Below, one piece after another: positions 1 to 7,981 of a stretch of DNA of 25,276 bases (position 1 is its first letter; each line of letters opens with the position of its first letter). The notes beneath the pieces were generated by a model. The model worked only from the letters and a program-made list of their open reading frames with translations, did not search any database and was not told the origin of the DNA. Origin of the DNA: an uncultured Flavobacterium sp. GTDB lineage: Bacteria > Bacteroidota > Bacteroidia > Flavobacteriales > Flavobacteriaceae. The stretch is from assembly GCF_946482535.1 (NCBI RefSeq), contig NZ_CAMLRU010000015.1, positions 1-25,276 of the forward strand, read 5' to 3'. A program made the translations under genes and the position numbers.

Positions 1-1
1 A

Positions 2-778
2 GGTTTCTTTGCCCAAGTTTTTGCTGACGGAAATATTACTTTCAACAACAGTATGCGTGCGGCCGATTTCAACAATCAATTTTTCAGAACGGGCAACCCA
101 AATGTTGGCCTGTCTGAAAACAATAGAATTTGGCTTAACTTATACGACGAAAATAATTTCAGACAAATGATGGTGAATTATAAAGCCGAAGCAACAAATG
201 GTTATGACAGACTTTATGACGGCAATAGTTTTACCAGCAATGAAATAGACCTTTATTCTGTTTTAGACAATAGAAAATTAGTCATCCAAGGAAGAGGTTT
301 ACCTTTTGACGAAAATGACATAGTACCATTAGGCTTTAGAGTTACTATTGGTGGAATATACAATATTGGCATCGATGAATTAGATGGTTTGTTTGCAGAA
401 AACCAATCCATTTACCTAAGAGATAATTTATTGGGAATTGACCATAATCTAAGAGAAAGCAACTATAGTTTTACAACTACGGCCGGAACTTTTGATAACC
501 GATTTGAAATTGTTTATGTGACCAATGCTTTGGGTACAAATAATCCTGATACCGCTAACACTTTTGCTGTTATAAACCACAACGTTATTAAAGTAGAATC
601 GAGTGCCTACATTCAGAATATCAACATTTATGATATTTCAGGAAAATTGATAAATAAGTACCATTTGGCTAACACATCGAAACAACTTTCCGACAGTTTC
701 AATTATCCTAATGGTATTTACATAGCCGAAATTACTTTGGAAAACGGTATAGTGGTGAAAAAGAAATTGATTCATTAA
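2..778 (+). CDS. T9SS type A sorting domain protein (5' partial)
   Basis: The reading frame is open from base 2, so the gene starts before the window. The first in-frame ATG (53) is internal, and upstream codons read GFFAQVFADGNITF. The visible part is about 258 residues. The last 65 or so form a type IX secretion sorting domain: a beta-rich stretch with NINIYDISGKLI, then FNYPNGIYIAEI and a basic end, KKKLIH. Such domains take proteins through the outer membrane T9SS and are then cleaved and replaced by a surface anchor, or the protein is released. The preceding 190 residues look beta-rich and extracellular (many N, D, T, Y), but I do not recognise a catalytic domain. It may be the tail of a large adhesin or of a secreted enzyme. 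The gene is convergent with the S46 peptidase and shares a terminator with it. Confidence 0.8.
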   Translation, partial: GFFAQVFADGNITFNNSMRAADFNNQFFRTGNPNVGLSENNRIWLNLYDENNFRQMMVNYKAEATNGYDRLYDGNSFTSNEIDLYSVLDNRKLVIQGRGLPFDENDIVPLGFRVTIGGIYNIGIDELDGLFAENQSIYLRDNLLGIDHNLRESNYSFTTTAGTFDNRFEIVYVTNALGTNNPDTANTFAVINHNVIKVESSAYIQNINIYDISGKLINKYHLANTSKQLSDSFNYPNGIYIAEITLENGIVVKKKLIH

Positions 779-800
779 AAATACTTTTGACTAAAAATAA

Positions 801-830
801 AAACGTCCCGATTACTCGGGACGTTTTTAT
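801..830. terminator. Bidirectional intrinsic terminator
   Basis: AAACGTCCCG and CGGGACGTTT form a 10-bp stem around the loop ATTACT, with T-rich flanks on both strands. It lies between the ends of two convergent genes and can serve both. Confidence 0.85.
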
Positions 831-848
831 TATATAAACTAAGACAAA

Positions 849-2999
849 TTATTTCACCAAAGTCATTTCGTCAACAATATGTTTGGCTCCTGAGAAATTC
901 TCAATTACCCACAATACATAACGAATATCAACATTGATTGTTCTTTGTAATTTACTGTCAAAGATAACGTCACCGGCCATAGCTTCAATGTTTCCGTCGA
1001 AAGCCAAACCAATTAATTCTCCTTTACCGTTCAATACCGGAGAACCTGAATTACCACCGGTAATATCATTATCGGTTAAGAAGTTAACGTGTAACGAACC
1101 ATCTTTATCTGCATAACGACCGTAATCTCTGTTTTTGTTCATTTCCAATACTTTCAAAGGTAAATCAAACTCTTGGTCTCCTTTTTTGTATTTTTTCACT
1201 TGACCGTCAAGCGTAGTGTAGTTGTTGATTTTAGCATCATTGCGTTTATCAGCCGGTAATGAACGTACTTTTCCGTAAGTCAAACGCAAAGTAGAGTTCG
1301 CATCCGGATATTTAATAGAGCCGATTTTAGATTCTCTTAAACCTTCCACCAACAAACGGAAAGAAGCACTGTAATCGTTTTGAGCTTTAGCAATTTCATC
1401 TGATTTCGCACTGAAATGAGTCAACAAATCATTAGAAAGCACATACAATGGATCATTCTCTAAGGCACCTTGACTAGGAATTACCAAGAAAGCTTTAATT
1501 CTTTCCAAAGAAGTAAAAATACTCATATCAAACGCAGCATTTACATACTTATTGAAATCATTGTTGTTTTCATCTCCGATTTTTTTCACCATTGGTGCAA
1601 TAGCATAACCGGTAGATTTAGTAGCATATACTTTCAATTGAGCAGCTAATAAATCTTTTTCAGCCGGAATGTACAATTCTTTATACATTTCTGTAGCCAT
1701 TTCTTCAATAGCCGGAGCCATTTGAGCACGTTTGGTGGCATCTGCTTTTACATAGGCATCTAATTGTCTTCCCAATGTTCTGGAGATAGTACCAAAAGAA
1801 GTCGTTCTGAACAATTGTTGCAAATAATTATCGTGTCTTGACTTTTCGTTAGTCAAAGCATAAAACTTATTGATATTGGCAACTACATTTCCATATTTTG
1901 CTTTGTTAGCCGGTTTATTAGCCCAAGCATTAAATTTAGCTTCTTGTGCGGCTTTAGTTTTAGCCGTTCCGAATTTTGTCAAAGCATCAATCATCCCTTG
2001 ACGGTTCTTCCAATAGTTAGCGGTTGAAGCATATTTTGAAGCGTATACCAAGTTCAAAGCCTCACTTTGATCCATGTATTTTTTCATGTTATCCATACCT
2101 GTTTTGGCACCTTCAACCCAAGCAGGATAAGCAAACTTAACGTTTTGCTCAATTCCGCCAGCCGGCATCCAACGGTTTGTTCTACCCGGATAACCTAAAA
2201 TCATAGCGTAATCATTTTCTTTTACACCATTGATATTTACCGGTAAATAGTGTTTAGGTTGTAACGGAACATTATTTTCTGAATACTCAGCAGGATTTCC
2301 GTTTTTGTCAGCGTATACGCGGAACATGGAGAAATCGGCAGTGTGACGCGGCCATTCCCAGTTGTCAGTATCGCCACCGTATTTACCTAAACTTTCCGGT
2401 GGTGTTCCTACCAAACGAACGTCTTTGTAATCTTGGTAAACAAAGTAGTAAAACTCATTGCCTTGGAAGAAAGGACGAACAGAAACCGTATACTTTCCGC
2501 CTTCGTTGTTTTCTTTTTCGATTTTAGCAATTTCGGCATTGATAGCTTTTTCTCTTTCAGCCTCGCTCATACTAGGATTTACTACTGCTAAAATACGTTT
2601 GGTACAATCGTCCATTCTTACGAAGAAACGAACAAACAAACTTGAAGGTTTGATTTCCGCTTTTCTGTTGGCTGCCCAAAACCCGTCTTTCAATAAGTTT
2701 TTTTCTGCAGTTGACAATTCGGCAATAGCATCATAACCACAGTGGTGATTGGTTAAAACCAAACCGTCTTTAGAAATAATTTCTGCCGTACAACCTCCGT
2801 TAAATTGTACAATAGCATCTTTCAAACTGTGATTGTTGATACTGTAAATTTCTTCGGCTGTCAATTGCAAGCCCATTTTTTGCATGTCTCTGTGGTTTAA
2901 TCTTTCGATAAACATCAAAAACCACATTCCTTCGTCGGCTTTAACACTTGTCGGAACAAGCATAATGGCTGCAATCAAGGATAAAATAATTTTCTTCAT
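849..2999 (-). CDS. S46 family dipeptidyl-peptidase, DPP7-like
   Basis: A 716-residue protein with a signal peptide (about 1-21, ending SVKA), so exported, probably to the periplasm. S46 enzymes remove dipeptides from peptide N-termini and help these bacteria live on protein. The chymotrypsin-like double barrel is visible: TNHHCGYD (83-90, catalytic His before Cys87), GGDTDNWEWPRHTADFS in the first third (catalytic Asp), and GNSGSPV with nucleophile Ser651. The residue 18 after this Ser, which sets P1 preference in the family (Arg in DPP11 for Asp/Glu, Gly in DPP7), is Gly669. That predicts cleavage after hydrophobic or other uncharged residues. Length matches DPP7/DPP11 (about 710-720). The gene is monocistronic, with its own promoter near 3084 and a terminator at 801-830. 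Confidence 0.93.
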   Translation of the reverse strand: MKKIILSLIAAIMLVPTSVKADEGMWFLMFIERLNHRDMQKMGLQLTAEEIYSINNHSLKDAIVQFNGGCTAEIISKDGLVLTNHHCGYDAIAELSTAEKNLLKDGFWAANRKAEIKPSSLFVRFFVRMDDCTKRILAVVNPSMSEAEREKAINAEIAKIEKENNEGGKYTVSVRPFFQGNEFYYFVYQDYKDVRLVGTPPESLGKYGGDTDNWEWPRHTADFSMFRVYADKNGNPAEYSENNVPLQPKHYLPVNINGVKENDYAMILGYPGRTNRWMPAGGIEQNVKFAYPAWVEGAKTGMDNMKKYMDQSEALNLVYASKYASTANYWKNRQGMIDALTKFGTAKTKAAQEAKFNAWANKPANKAKYGNVVANINKFYALTNEKSRHDNYLQQLFRTTSFGTISRTLGRQLDAYVKADATKRAQMAPAIEEMATEMYKELYIPAEKDLLAAQLKVYATKSTGYAIAPMVKKIGDENNNDFNKYVNAAFDMSIFTSLERIKAFLVIPSQGALENDPLYVLSNDLLTHFSAKSDEIAKAQNDYSASFRLLVEGLRESKIGSIKYPDANSTLRLTYGKVRSLPADKRNDAKINNYTTLDGQVKKYKKGDQEFDLPLKVLEMNKNRDYGRYADKDGSLHVNFLTDNDITGGNSGSPVLNGKGELIGLAFDGNIEAMAGDVIFDSKLQRTINVDIRYVLWVIENFSGAKHIVDEMTLVK

Positions 3000-3083
3000 T
3001 GTAATGTTATAAAGTTAATAGTTTGAACGTTAGTAGTCTATCCGACAAAATAATTGTTACATCAAATAATCTAAAAACGTGTG

Positions 3084-3091
3084 CGAAGATA
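3084..3091 (-). promoter_or_regulatory. Candidate -7 box of the S46 peptidase gene
   Basis: On the minus strand this reads TATCTTCG, one mismatch from the Bacteroidota -7 consensus TAnnTTTG. A TTG lies 24 bases upstream, slightly beyond the usual 17-23. Transcription would start near 3080, giving an 80-base leader. Confidence 0.45.
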
Positions 3092-3393
3092 CTTTTTTTT
3101 GTTAATTTATAAGAACAACTTCAAATAAAACTACAACGTTTTAGTAAATTTTAACTTTATTTTTAGAAATAAAAAAGCTACCCGTTTGGACAGCTTTATA
3201 AATATATAAGTTTTGCCTTTAAATCCCGTAAGTAAACTTCGGTTATTCGGAATCTGCGTTGAGCATTCCCAAAAGTTTGTCTTTAAATTCGAAGTATTAT
3301 TTCAATTATTTTTTTATATTTATCTAATAATCATTTTTTTATAAAAAAACCTCAGATCAAATTTTAAAAAACAGTTACAAAAATTTAAACTAT
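3092..3393. other. AT-rich gap before the small membrane-protein gene
   Basis: Very AT-rich, with no ORF worth calling. A weak hairpin (AAAGCT at 3173-3178 with AGCTTT at 3191-3196, 12-base loop) may be a decayed terminator. The only clear content is the obgE-like remnant at 3221-3291. From 3301 to 3393 there are only A and T runs; no match to TAnnTTTG could be assigned to the gene at 3394. Confidence 0.5.
3221..3291 (-). pseudogene. Decayed duplicate of the obgE 3' end
   Basis: Read on the minus strand, 3290-3243 encodes EFKDKLLGMLNADSE followed by a stop. The obgE product has [15 protein letters not shown] at residues 322-336, so 10 of 15 positions are identical, in frame and without gaps. 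At DNA level 3241-3291 matches 3687-3737 at about 38 of 51 bases. Several differences are synonymous, which suggests divergence under selection before decay, or origin from a different obgE allele. Beyond the stop, ACGGGATTT (3229-3221) matches an arm of the present obgE terminator. Upstream of the first Glu the similarity ends. No functional product is expected. Confidence 0.7.
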
Positions 3394-3627
3394 ATGTTTA
3401 TGGAAGCAAATCAAACAGAAGGAAAAGGCTTTTTAGCATTTGTCAAGAAAGAAACCAAGAAACCCGCGTTTAGAAAGGCTTTACTGGTATTTTTTATCTG
3501 CGCCATTTCGGGAGTTGCAATAGGGTTAATCTTTGACATGTTTCAACTTGCTAGTTCAGCAGGGATTGGATTTGGGCTAATCTGGATGGGTGCTGCCTAT
3601 TTCGGCCAAGATGAAAACGAAAAATAA
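3394..3627 (+). CDS. Small two-helix membrane protein, unknown function
   Basis: A 77-residue protein that I do not recognise. It has a charged, Lys-rich N-terminal third (about 1-27), a hydrophobic segment LLVFFICAISGVAIGLIF (about 30-47), a second one around 52-70 (SSAGIGFGLIWMGAAYF), and an acidic tail, QDENEK. This fits two membrane helices with both ends in the cytoplasm. Two in-frame ATGs (3394 and 3400) could start it; the first is used here. The gene is single, convergent with obgE and ends at the shared terminator. It sits between the real obgE 3' end and a decayed copy of it, so it may have arrived with a local rearrangement. Confidence 0.6.
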   Translation: MFMEANQTEGKGFLAFVKKETKKPAFRKALLVFFICAISGVAIGLIFDMFQLASSAGIGFGLIWMGAAYFGQDENEK

Positions 3628-3632
3628 TAATA

Positions 3633-3662
3633 AAAAAATCCCGTCTGAATAACGGGATTTTG
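3633..3662. terminator. Bidirectional terminator between the small gene and obgE
   Basis: AAAAATCCCGT and ACGGGATTTT form the stem around CTGAATA. There is an A-run on the left and Ts on the right, so it can stop transcription from both converging genes. Confidence 0.85.
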
Positions 3663-3664
3663 TT

Positions 3665-4699
3665 TTATAAACCATGACTGTTCTCGGGTTCTTCGGTATC
3701 CACATTGAGCATTTCCCATAACTTGTCTTTCAACTCCGTCAGACCTTGATTGGCTACTGAAGAAATAAACAAATACGGCAAACCTTTAAATTCTTTGTCC
3801 AATTGCTGCTTGAGTTCGGCTTTTAGTTCGTCATCGAGCATATCACATTTGGAAATCACCAATAAGCGGTCTTTATCCAACATCTCCGGATTGTAACGAC
3901 GTAATTCGTCTAATAAAATCTCGTATTCTTTTTTAATATCATCCGCATCGGCAGGCACCAAAAACAACAAGGTTGAATTTCTTTCAATATGTCTCAAAAA
4001 GTAATGTCCTAAACCTTTTCCTTCGGCTGCACCTTCAATAATTCCCGGTATATCTGCCATTACAAAAGATTTGAATTCTCTGTAGGCAACGATTCCTAAA
4101 TTCGGCTTCAAAGTGGTAAAAGGATAATCGGCAATCTTAGGCTTGGCTGAAGTCAGCACCGATAATAAAGTCGATTTTCCGGCATTGGGAAAACCAACCA
4201 AACCTACATCGGCTAATACTTTCAATTCTAAAATCACGTCCAATTCTTCTGCAGGCATTCCGGGTTGGGCATATCTTGGCGTTTGATTGGTGGAACTTCT
4301 GAAATGCCAATTACCTAAACCGCCTTTACCGCCTTTCAGCAATATTTTTTCTTCTCCGTGTTCCGTGATTTCAAATAAAATTTCTTCCGTTTCTTTATCG
4401 CGAACAACCGTTCCCAAAGGCACTTCGATAATTTTGTCTTCCCCATCATGACCGGTACTGCGTGAGCTTCCGCCATCACCACCATGTCCGGCTTTGACGT
4501 GACGGGCAAACTTTAGGTGAAATAACGTCCACAGACTTTTATTCCCTTTCAATATAATATGACCACCGCGACCGCCATCACCGCCATCAGGCCCGCCTTT
4601 TTCAATAAATTTTTCACGGTGCAAATGCGAAGATCCCTTTCCTCCTTTTCCGGAAGAAACATATATTTTTACGTAGTCTACAAAATTTCCCTCTGTCAT
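3665..4699 (-). CDS. obgE: Obg family GTPase ObgE/CgtA
   Basis: A 344-residue GTPase that binds the 50S ribosomal subunit and acts in its late assembly and in growth and stress control. The Obg fold occupies about 1-160 and is Gly-rich ([28 protein letters not shown]). The G domain follows, with G1 GFPNAGKS (169-176), switch I around DYPFTTLKP (191-199), G3 DIPG (216-219), G4 SKCD (283-286, in place of the common NKxD) and G5 SS (313-314). The C-terminus is short and acidic, with no long extension. The start [14 protein letters not shown] is a typical family start. It is the last gene of the hpt-adk-CNNM-obgE run, 73 bases after the CNNM gene, and that gap is filled by 7-bp repeats. Confidence 0.96.
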   Translation of the reverse strand: MTEGNFVDYVKIYVSSGKGGKGSSHLHREKFIEKGGPDGGDGGRGGHIILKGNKSLWTLFHLKFARHVKAGHGGDGGSSRSTGHDGEDKIIEVPLGTVVRDKETEEILFEITEHGEEKILLKGGKGGLGNWHFRSSTNQTPRYAQPGMPAEELDVILELKVLADVGLVGFPNAGKSTLLSVLTSAKPKIADYPFTTLKPNLGIVAYREFKSFVMADIPGIIEGAAEGKGLGHYFLRHIERNSTLLFLVPADADDIKKEYEILLDELRRYNPEMLDKDRLLVISKCDMLDDELKAELKQQLDKEFKGLPYLFISSVANQGLTELKDKLWEMLNVDTEEPENSHGL

Positions 4700-4706
4700 T
4701 TTCTCT

Positions 4707-4759
4707 TGTTGTTGGTTGTCAGTTGTTGGTTGTCGGTTGTATTTCTGTTAACTGACAAC
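4707..4759. repeat. Heptad array GGTTGTC with an inverted partner
   Basis: Five 7-base units run without gaps from 4707 to 4741: TGTTGTT, GGTTGTC, AGTTGTT, GGTTGTC, GGTTGTA. GTTGTCAGTT (4715-4724) has an exact inverted copy, AACTGACAAC, at 4750-4759, so the transcript could fold into a hairpin between the CNNM gene and obgE. Confidence 0.8.
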
Positions 4760-4772
4760 TGTGAACCGTTAA

Positions 4773-6050
4773 CTATTCTTTAATCGCTTTTACCAGCACT
4801 TTATCAATCTTCACGCCATCCATATCGATGACTTCTATTTCAAATTTGTTCCAAATGAGCTTTTCTCCGGTTTTTGGAATATTGCCTAATTCGGTCATGA
4901 TTAAACCGCTCACTGTGGTTACATCATAATCATTAATCAACTCATCCATATCGAAATAAGTTAAAAAATCGTGTAACGAATAATGACCGTCTACCAACCA
5001 TGTGCCGTCTTCGCGAGCGATTAATTTGAATTCATCCTCATAAAAATCGGCCGCATCTCCAACCAAAGCTTCTAAAATGTCATTCAGCGTAATAATCCCT
5101 TGAAAAACGCCGTATTCATCGGTAACCAAAGCGTAATGCACTTTTGATTTTTTAAAATTCTCCAACGCTTTGTAAGCCGAAGTATGTTCTATTAAATACA
5201 CCGGATCTTTGGTGATGGTTTTTAAATTGAATTTGCCTTCTTTTTCAAAAGACGAAAACAAATCTTTGAGCAAAACTACGCCAACCACATCATCAAGATT
5301 CTCGTTACAAACCGGATAAACCGAATGCAATTCGTCTAAAACCTTGGCCTTTAATTCCTCAATCGTATCTTCATAAGAAAGATAAACTATTGATTTGCGG
5401 TGTGTCATTAACGAGTTGACTTTTCGGTCGCCAATGTGAAAAACACGCTCCACGATATCTTGTTCAATTTCCTGCACTTCACCGCCTTCGGTTCCTTCTT
5501 TGATAATGGCTTTGATTTCTTCTTCGGTCACTTTACCGTCGGCTGTAGGTTTGATTTTGAAAACATCCAAAATAAAATCGGTTGAAATGGTAAGCAACCA
5601 AATAAAAGGCATCGTGATAATCGAAACCATTTTCATTGGAACGGCTACGGCTTTGGCAATGGCTTCAGGATAATTCAAGCCAATTCTTTTGGGTAACAAT
5701 TCGCCTAAAACCAAAGAGAAAAATGTCAAAATAACCACCACAATTCCTACCGAAAGCGAGTGTGAATAAGGTTTTAACGCCTCAAATCCTTCTACAAACA
5801 ATTTAACATCTTCGGTAATCTTGTCGCCCGAATAAATACCGGTCAAAATCCCGATTAAGGTGATTCCGATTTGTACGGTAGATAAAAATTTGTTGGGCGA
5901 ATTGGCCAAATCCAAAGCAACTTTAGCATTGGTATTTCCTTTCTTGGCTGCTGTTTCCAAACGGTTTTTACGTGCCGAAATCAAAGCGATTTCCGACATT
6001 GAAAACACACCGTTTAACAGTATTAAAAAAAGAATAATGAGTATTTCCAT
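4773..6050 (-). CDS. CNNM/CorC (HlyC) family membrane transporter
   Basis: A 425-residue protein with the three-part layout of the old 'hemolysin' family, now linked to Mg2+/Co2+ transport. An N-terminal CNNM (DUF21) membrane domain (about 1-180, with NGVFSMSEIALISARKNRLE early and four hydrophobic segments) is followed by a pair of CBS domains (about 205-330, with VNSLMTHR at the start and VTDEYGVFQGIITLNDILEAL near the end). A CorC-type C-terminal domain comes last (about 335-425, with DGTWLVDG). It sits between adk and obgE on the same strand, 57 bases after adk. The family also holds the gliding protein GldE; nothing here decides for that, and the lack of gld neighbours argues against it. 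Confidence 0.88.
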   Translation of the reverse strand: MEILIILFLILLNGVFSMSEIALISARKNRLETAAKKGNTNAKVALDLANSPNKFLSTVQIGITLIGILTGIYSGDKITEDVKLFVEGFEALKPYSHSLSVGIVVVILTFFSLVLGELLPKRIGLNYPEAIAKAVAVPMKMVSIITMPFIWLLTISTDFILDVFKIKPTADGKVTEEEIKAIIKEGTEGGEVQEIEQDIVERVFHIGDRKVNSLMTHRKSIVYLSYEDTIEELKAKVLDELHSVYPVCNENLDDVVGVVLLKDLFSSFEKEGKFNLKTITKDPVYLIEHTSAYKALENFKKSKVHYALVTDEYGVFQGIITLNDILEALVGDAADFYEDEFKLIAREDGTWLVDGHYSLHDFLTYFDMDELINDYDVTTVSGLIMTELGNIPKTGEKLIWNKFEIEVIDMDGVKIDKVLVKAIKE

Positions 6051-6057
6051 TGGAATT

Positions 6058-6078
6058 GGTTGTTGGTTGTTGTTGGTC
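6058..6078. repeat. Heptad array GGTTGTT
   Basis: Three 7-base units, GGTTGTT, GGTTGTT, GTTGGTC, lie in the gap between adk and the CNNM gene. They are related to the units at 4707-4741. Confidence 0.65.
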
Positions 6079-6107
6079 CTTTTTTAGTGCCAACGGTTAA
6101 CCTTCAA

Positions 6108-6680
6108 TTAAAATTTGTCAAAAACGTTGGTTAGTCTTTCGGTTACTTCCTCAATAGTTCCGATTCCGTTTACCGCGTGAAATTTTCCTTGCGCTTTGTA
6201 ATAATCCATTAAAGGCGCTGTTTTTTCGTTGTATTCTTGGTAACGATTGCGAATTTTTTCTTCATCTTGATCATCCGGTCTGCCCGACGTTTTGCCTCTT
6301 TCCAACAAACGCGCTACCAAAATATTATCATCGGCTTCTAAAGCTACCGTTGCGGTAATATTTTGTCCTTTTGACGCTAAAAATTGATCCAAAGCTTCGG
6401 CTTGTGCAATAGTTCTCGGGAAACCATCGAATAAAAATCCGGCAGAATGCGGGTTCTTATCTACTTCGCTTTGCAACATTTGAATGGTCACTTCATCGGG
6501 AACCAAATCGCCTTTGTCCATAAAGGTTTTGGCCAATTGCCCTAACTCGGTGTCATTTTTAATATTGTATCTGAAAATATCTCCTGTAGAAAGATGGGTC
6601 AAATTGTATTTTTCTTTTAAAAATTCAGCTTGTGTGCCTTTTCCTGCACCCGGTTTTCCGAAAAGAACGATGTTGATCAT
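6108..6680 (-). CDS. adk: Adenylate kinase
   Basis: A 190-residue cytoplasmic enzyme catalysing ATP + AMP = 2 ADP. It shows the P-loop GKPGAGKGT (8-16), the AMP-binding region LSTGDIFR, the DGFPRT motif with its catalytic Arg near residue 89, and LLERGKTSGRPDD with the Arg residues of the lid. It is the short form: the lid has no room for the zinc or long insertion of the 215-residue type. It lies between hpt and the CNNM gene on the same strand; together with hpt and the purKE genes opposite it makes a purine nucleotide cluster. The start at 6680 gives the usual MINIVLFGKPGAGKG. Confidence 0.96.
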   Translation of the reverse strand: MINIVLFGKPGAGKGTQAEFLKEKYNLTHLSTGDIFRYNIKNDTELGQLAKTFMDKGDLVPDEVTIQMLQSEVDKNPHSAGFLFDGFPRTIAQAEALDQFLASKGQNITATVALEADDNILVARLLERGKTSGRPDDQDEEKIRNRYQEYNEKTAPLMDYYKAQGKFHAVNGIGTIEEVTERLTNVFDKF

Positions 6681-6683
6681 TTT

Positions 6684-6718
6684 AGTAGTTATGAGTTATG
6701 AATTATAAGTTATGAGTT
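6684..6718. repeat. Heptad array ATGAGTT
   Basis: Five consecutive 7-base units just upstream of the adk start: AGTAGTT, ATGAGTT, ATGAATT, ATAAGTT, ATGAGTT. The period is exact although the units vary. Confidence 0.8.
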
Positions 6719-6748
6719 AAATATTCAGCTTGTTACGATTATGATTTT

Positions 6749-6773
6749 AACCGATAACAGACAACTGACAACT
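6749..6773. repeat. Heptad array, GGTTGTC family in reverse
   Basis: On the minus strand this reads AGTTGTC, AGTTGTC, TGTTATC, GGTT, the same family as 4707-4741 but in the other orientation. It lies directly after the hpt stop. Confidence 0.65.
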
Positions 6774-6775
6774 TT

Positions 6776-7306
6776 TTATTGTGCCAATTGGTAAACGTCC
6801 GGTAAATTTCTGCCTAAACCATCGTAGTCTAAACCGTAACCTACGATGAATTTGTTCGGAATTCTCATCCCAACGTAATCTATTTTGATGTCTTTAGTAT
6901 AAGCTTCGGGTTTGAAAAATAAGGTAGCAATTTTTAAATGCTTTACTTTCTTTTCTTTGAAAATCGCTTTCAATTCTTCCACTGTGTTACCGGTATCTAC
7001 GATATCTTCCACAATCACCACCGTTCTGCCTTCTAAATCTTGGTCCAAACCGATTAATTGCTTTACTTCTCCCGTGGTTTGTGTGCCTTCATACGAAGCC
7101 ATTTTCACAAAATTTACTTCACACATGCCGCGGTATTTTTTCATCAAATCACTCAACACCATAAAAGAGCCATTCAGAACACCAATAAAAACGGGCACTT
7201 CATCAAAGAAATCATCGTCCATTTGCTTGGCCATGTTTGAAATCGCAAAATCAATTTCTTCAGAAGAAATAAACGGCTCAAAGGATTTATCGTGTAAGTG
7301 TATCAT
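6776..7306 (-). CDS. hpt: Hypoxanthine phosphoribosyltransferase
   Basis: A 176-residue purine salvage enzyme that joins hypoxanthine (and usually guanine) to PRPP, giving IMP or GMP. The PRPP-binding motif is VVIVEDIVDTGNT (96-108), with the acidic pair Glu100-Asp101. Family marks also include GVLNGSFMVLSDL (42-54, near the pyrophosphate loop), VKMASYEG (68-74) and the C-terminal IPNKFIVGYGLDYDG (149-163), where purine-contacting residues lie. Length is usual for bacterial Hpt. It heads the minus-strand run hpt-adk-CNNM-obgE and has a good promoter at 7332-7339. It diverges from the gene set that ends in purK-purE. Confidence 0.95.
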   Translation of the reverse strand: MIHLHDKSFEPFISSEEIDFAISNMAKQMDDDFFDEVPVFIGVLNGSFMVLSDLMKKYRGMCEVNFVKMASYEGTQTTGEVKQLIGLDQDLEGRTVVIVEDIVDTGNTVEELKAIFKEKKVKHLKIATLFFKPEAYTKDIKIDYVGMRIPNKFIVGYGLDYDGLGRNLPDVYQLAQ

Positions 7307-7331
7307 TTTGATTTGATTTTAAAATAAGGTG

Positions 7332-7339
7332 CAAATTTA
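7332..7339 (-). promoter_or_regulatory. Candidate -7 box of the hpt operon
   Basis: On the minus strand this reads TAAATTTG, a full match to TAnnTTTG, 25 bases before the hpt ATG. No clear TTG sits at the -33 position. Transcription would start near 7328. Confidence 0.5.
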
Positions 7340-7342
7340 AAC

Positions 7343-7370
7343 AAGTATAAAGTATTAAAGACTAAGTATT
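7343..7370. repeat. Heptad array AAGTATT in the hpt upstream region
   Basis: Four units: AAGTATA, AAGTATT, AAAGACT, AAGTATT. The array lies in the divergent gap. Its last TT joins the next G to give TTG at 7369-7371, a possible -33 box for the plus-strand gene at 7404. Confidence 0.7.
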
Positions 7371-7403
7371 GACACTTTTTTGCAAAATAGATATATTTAC
7401 GAA

Positions 7404-7937
7404 ATGAATCCGGAATACTATAAAACCATAGCCAACAGCACGGCACATCGCAAAAGCCGTGATGACAACAAAGATTTCATTTTGAATCATCCCGAATATT
7501 TACCGGATTTACTCCAAATCAGTTACAATACCAAAGACAAAAACCACCACAAAGCCTGCTGGATTTTAGAATTGGTTTTTGAGGAAAAGCTTGAACTCAT
7601 CAAACCTCATTTAGCTGATTTTTGCCAAAATTTAAAAAGCTATACTTCTGATTCGGCCATTCGTTCTCTGTCGAAAATTTGTTTGTTTTTGGCGGAAAGT
7701 AAAAAGATAACGCTAACCGAAACTCAAGAAGAAAAAATCATCGAAGTTTGTTTAGACTGGCTGATTCAAACCAACAAAGCCGCCAATGCTGCTTATTCTA
7801 TGAGGGCTTTGTACCATTTGGGTAAACGACATGCTTGGATTAATGAAGAACTCAAACTCATCCTGTCGCGAGCATTTGAAAACCAAACACCGGGTTATCG
7901 CTCAGCCGTTAAAGACCTTTTAAAACGTTTGCGATAA
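7404..7937 (+). CDS. Small helical-repeat protein, unknown function
   Basis: About 177 residues from the ATG at 7404 (MNPEYYK). An upstream in-frame TTG at 7380 would add eight residues, but it lies inside a probable promoter (TTG at 7369, then 20 bases, then TATATTTA at 7392-7399). The protein is soluble and helical. It has repeated helix pairs of roughly 35-40 residues rich in Leu and Ala (HHKACWILELVFEEKL, SDSAIRSLSKICLFL, NAAYSMRALYHLGKR), like HEAT/ARM repeats. No catalytic motif is seen. From memory, similar short flavobacterial proteins are sometimes labelled adenylosuccinate lyase, but the signature of that enzyme is absent. It ends 45 bases before purK, which has its own promoter. 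Confidence 0.7.
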   Translation: MNPEYYKTIANSTAHRKSRDDNKDFILNHPEYLPDLLQISYNTKDKNHHKACWILELVFEEKLELIKPHLADFCQNLKSYTSDSAIRSLSKICLFLAESKKITLTETQEEKIIEVCLDWLIQTNKAANAAYSMRALYHLGKRHAWINEELKLILSRAFENQTPGYRSAVKDLLKRLR

Positions 7938-7960
7938 TTTTTAAGGATTGCTTATCTTTG
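7929..7960 (+). promoter_or_regulatory. Promoter of purK-purE
   Basis: TTG (7929-7931), 21 bases, then TATCTTTG (7953-7960), a full match to the Bacteroidota consensus. The -33 box lies inside the last codons of the preceding gene. Predicted transcription start is near 7964, 18 bases before the purK ATG. Confidence 0.75.
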
Positions 7961-7981
7961 CGCCACAACTACAACAACACT

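Noticed and set aside
4707..7370. CRISPR-like array
   Set aside because: Units are seven bases, variable and without spacers; no cas gene is present.
7380..7403. TTG start that would extend the helical-repeat protein
   Set aside because: It lies between the putative -33 and -7 boxes of the gene, and an ATG follows in frame at 7404.
7958..7981. TTG start that would extend purK by eight residues
   Set aside because: It overlaps the TATCTTTG -7 box, so it would not be in the mRNA; the ATG at 7982 gives the usual PurK N-terminus.
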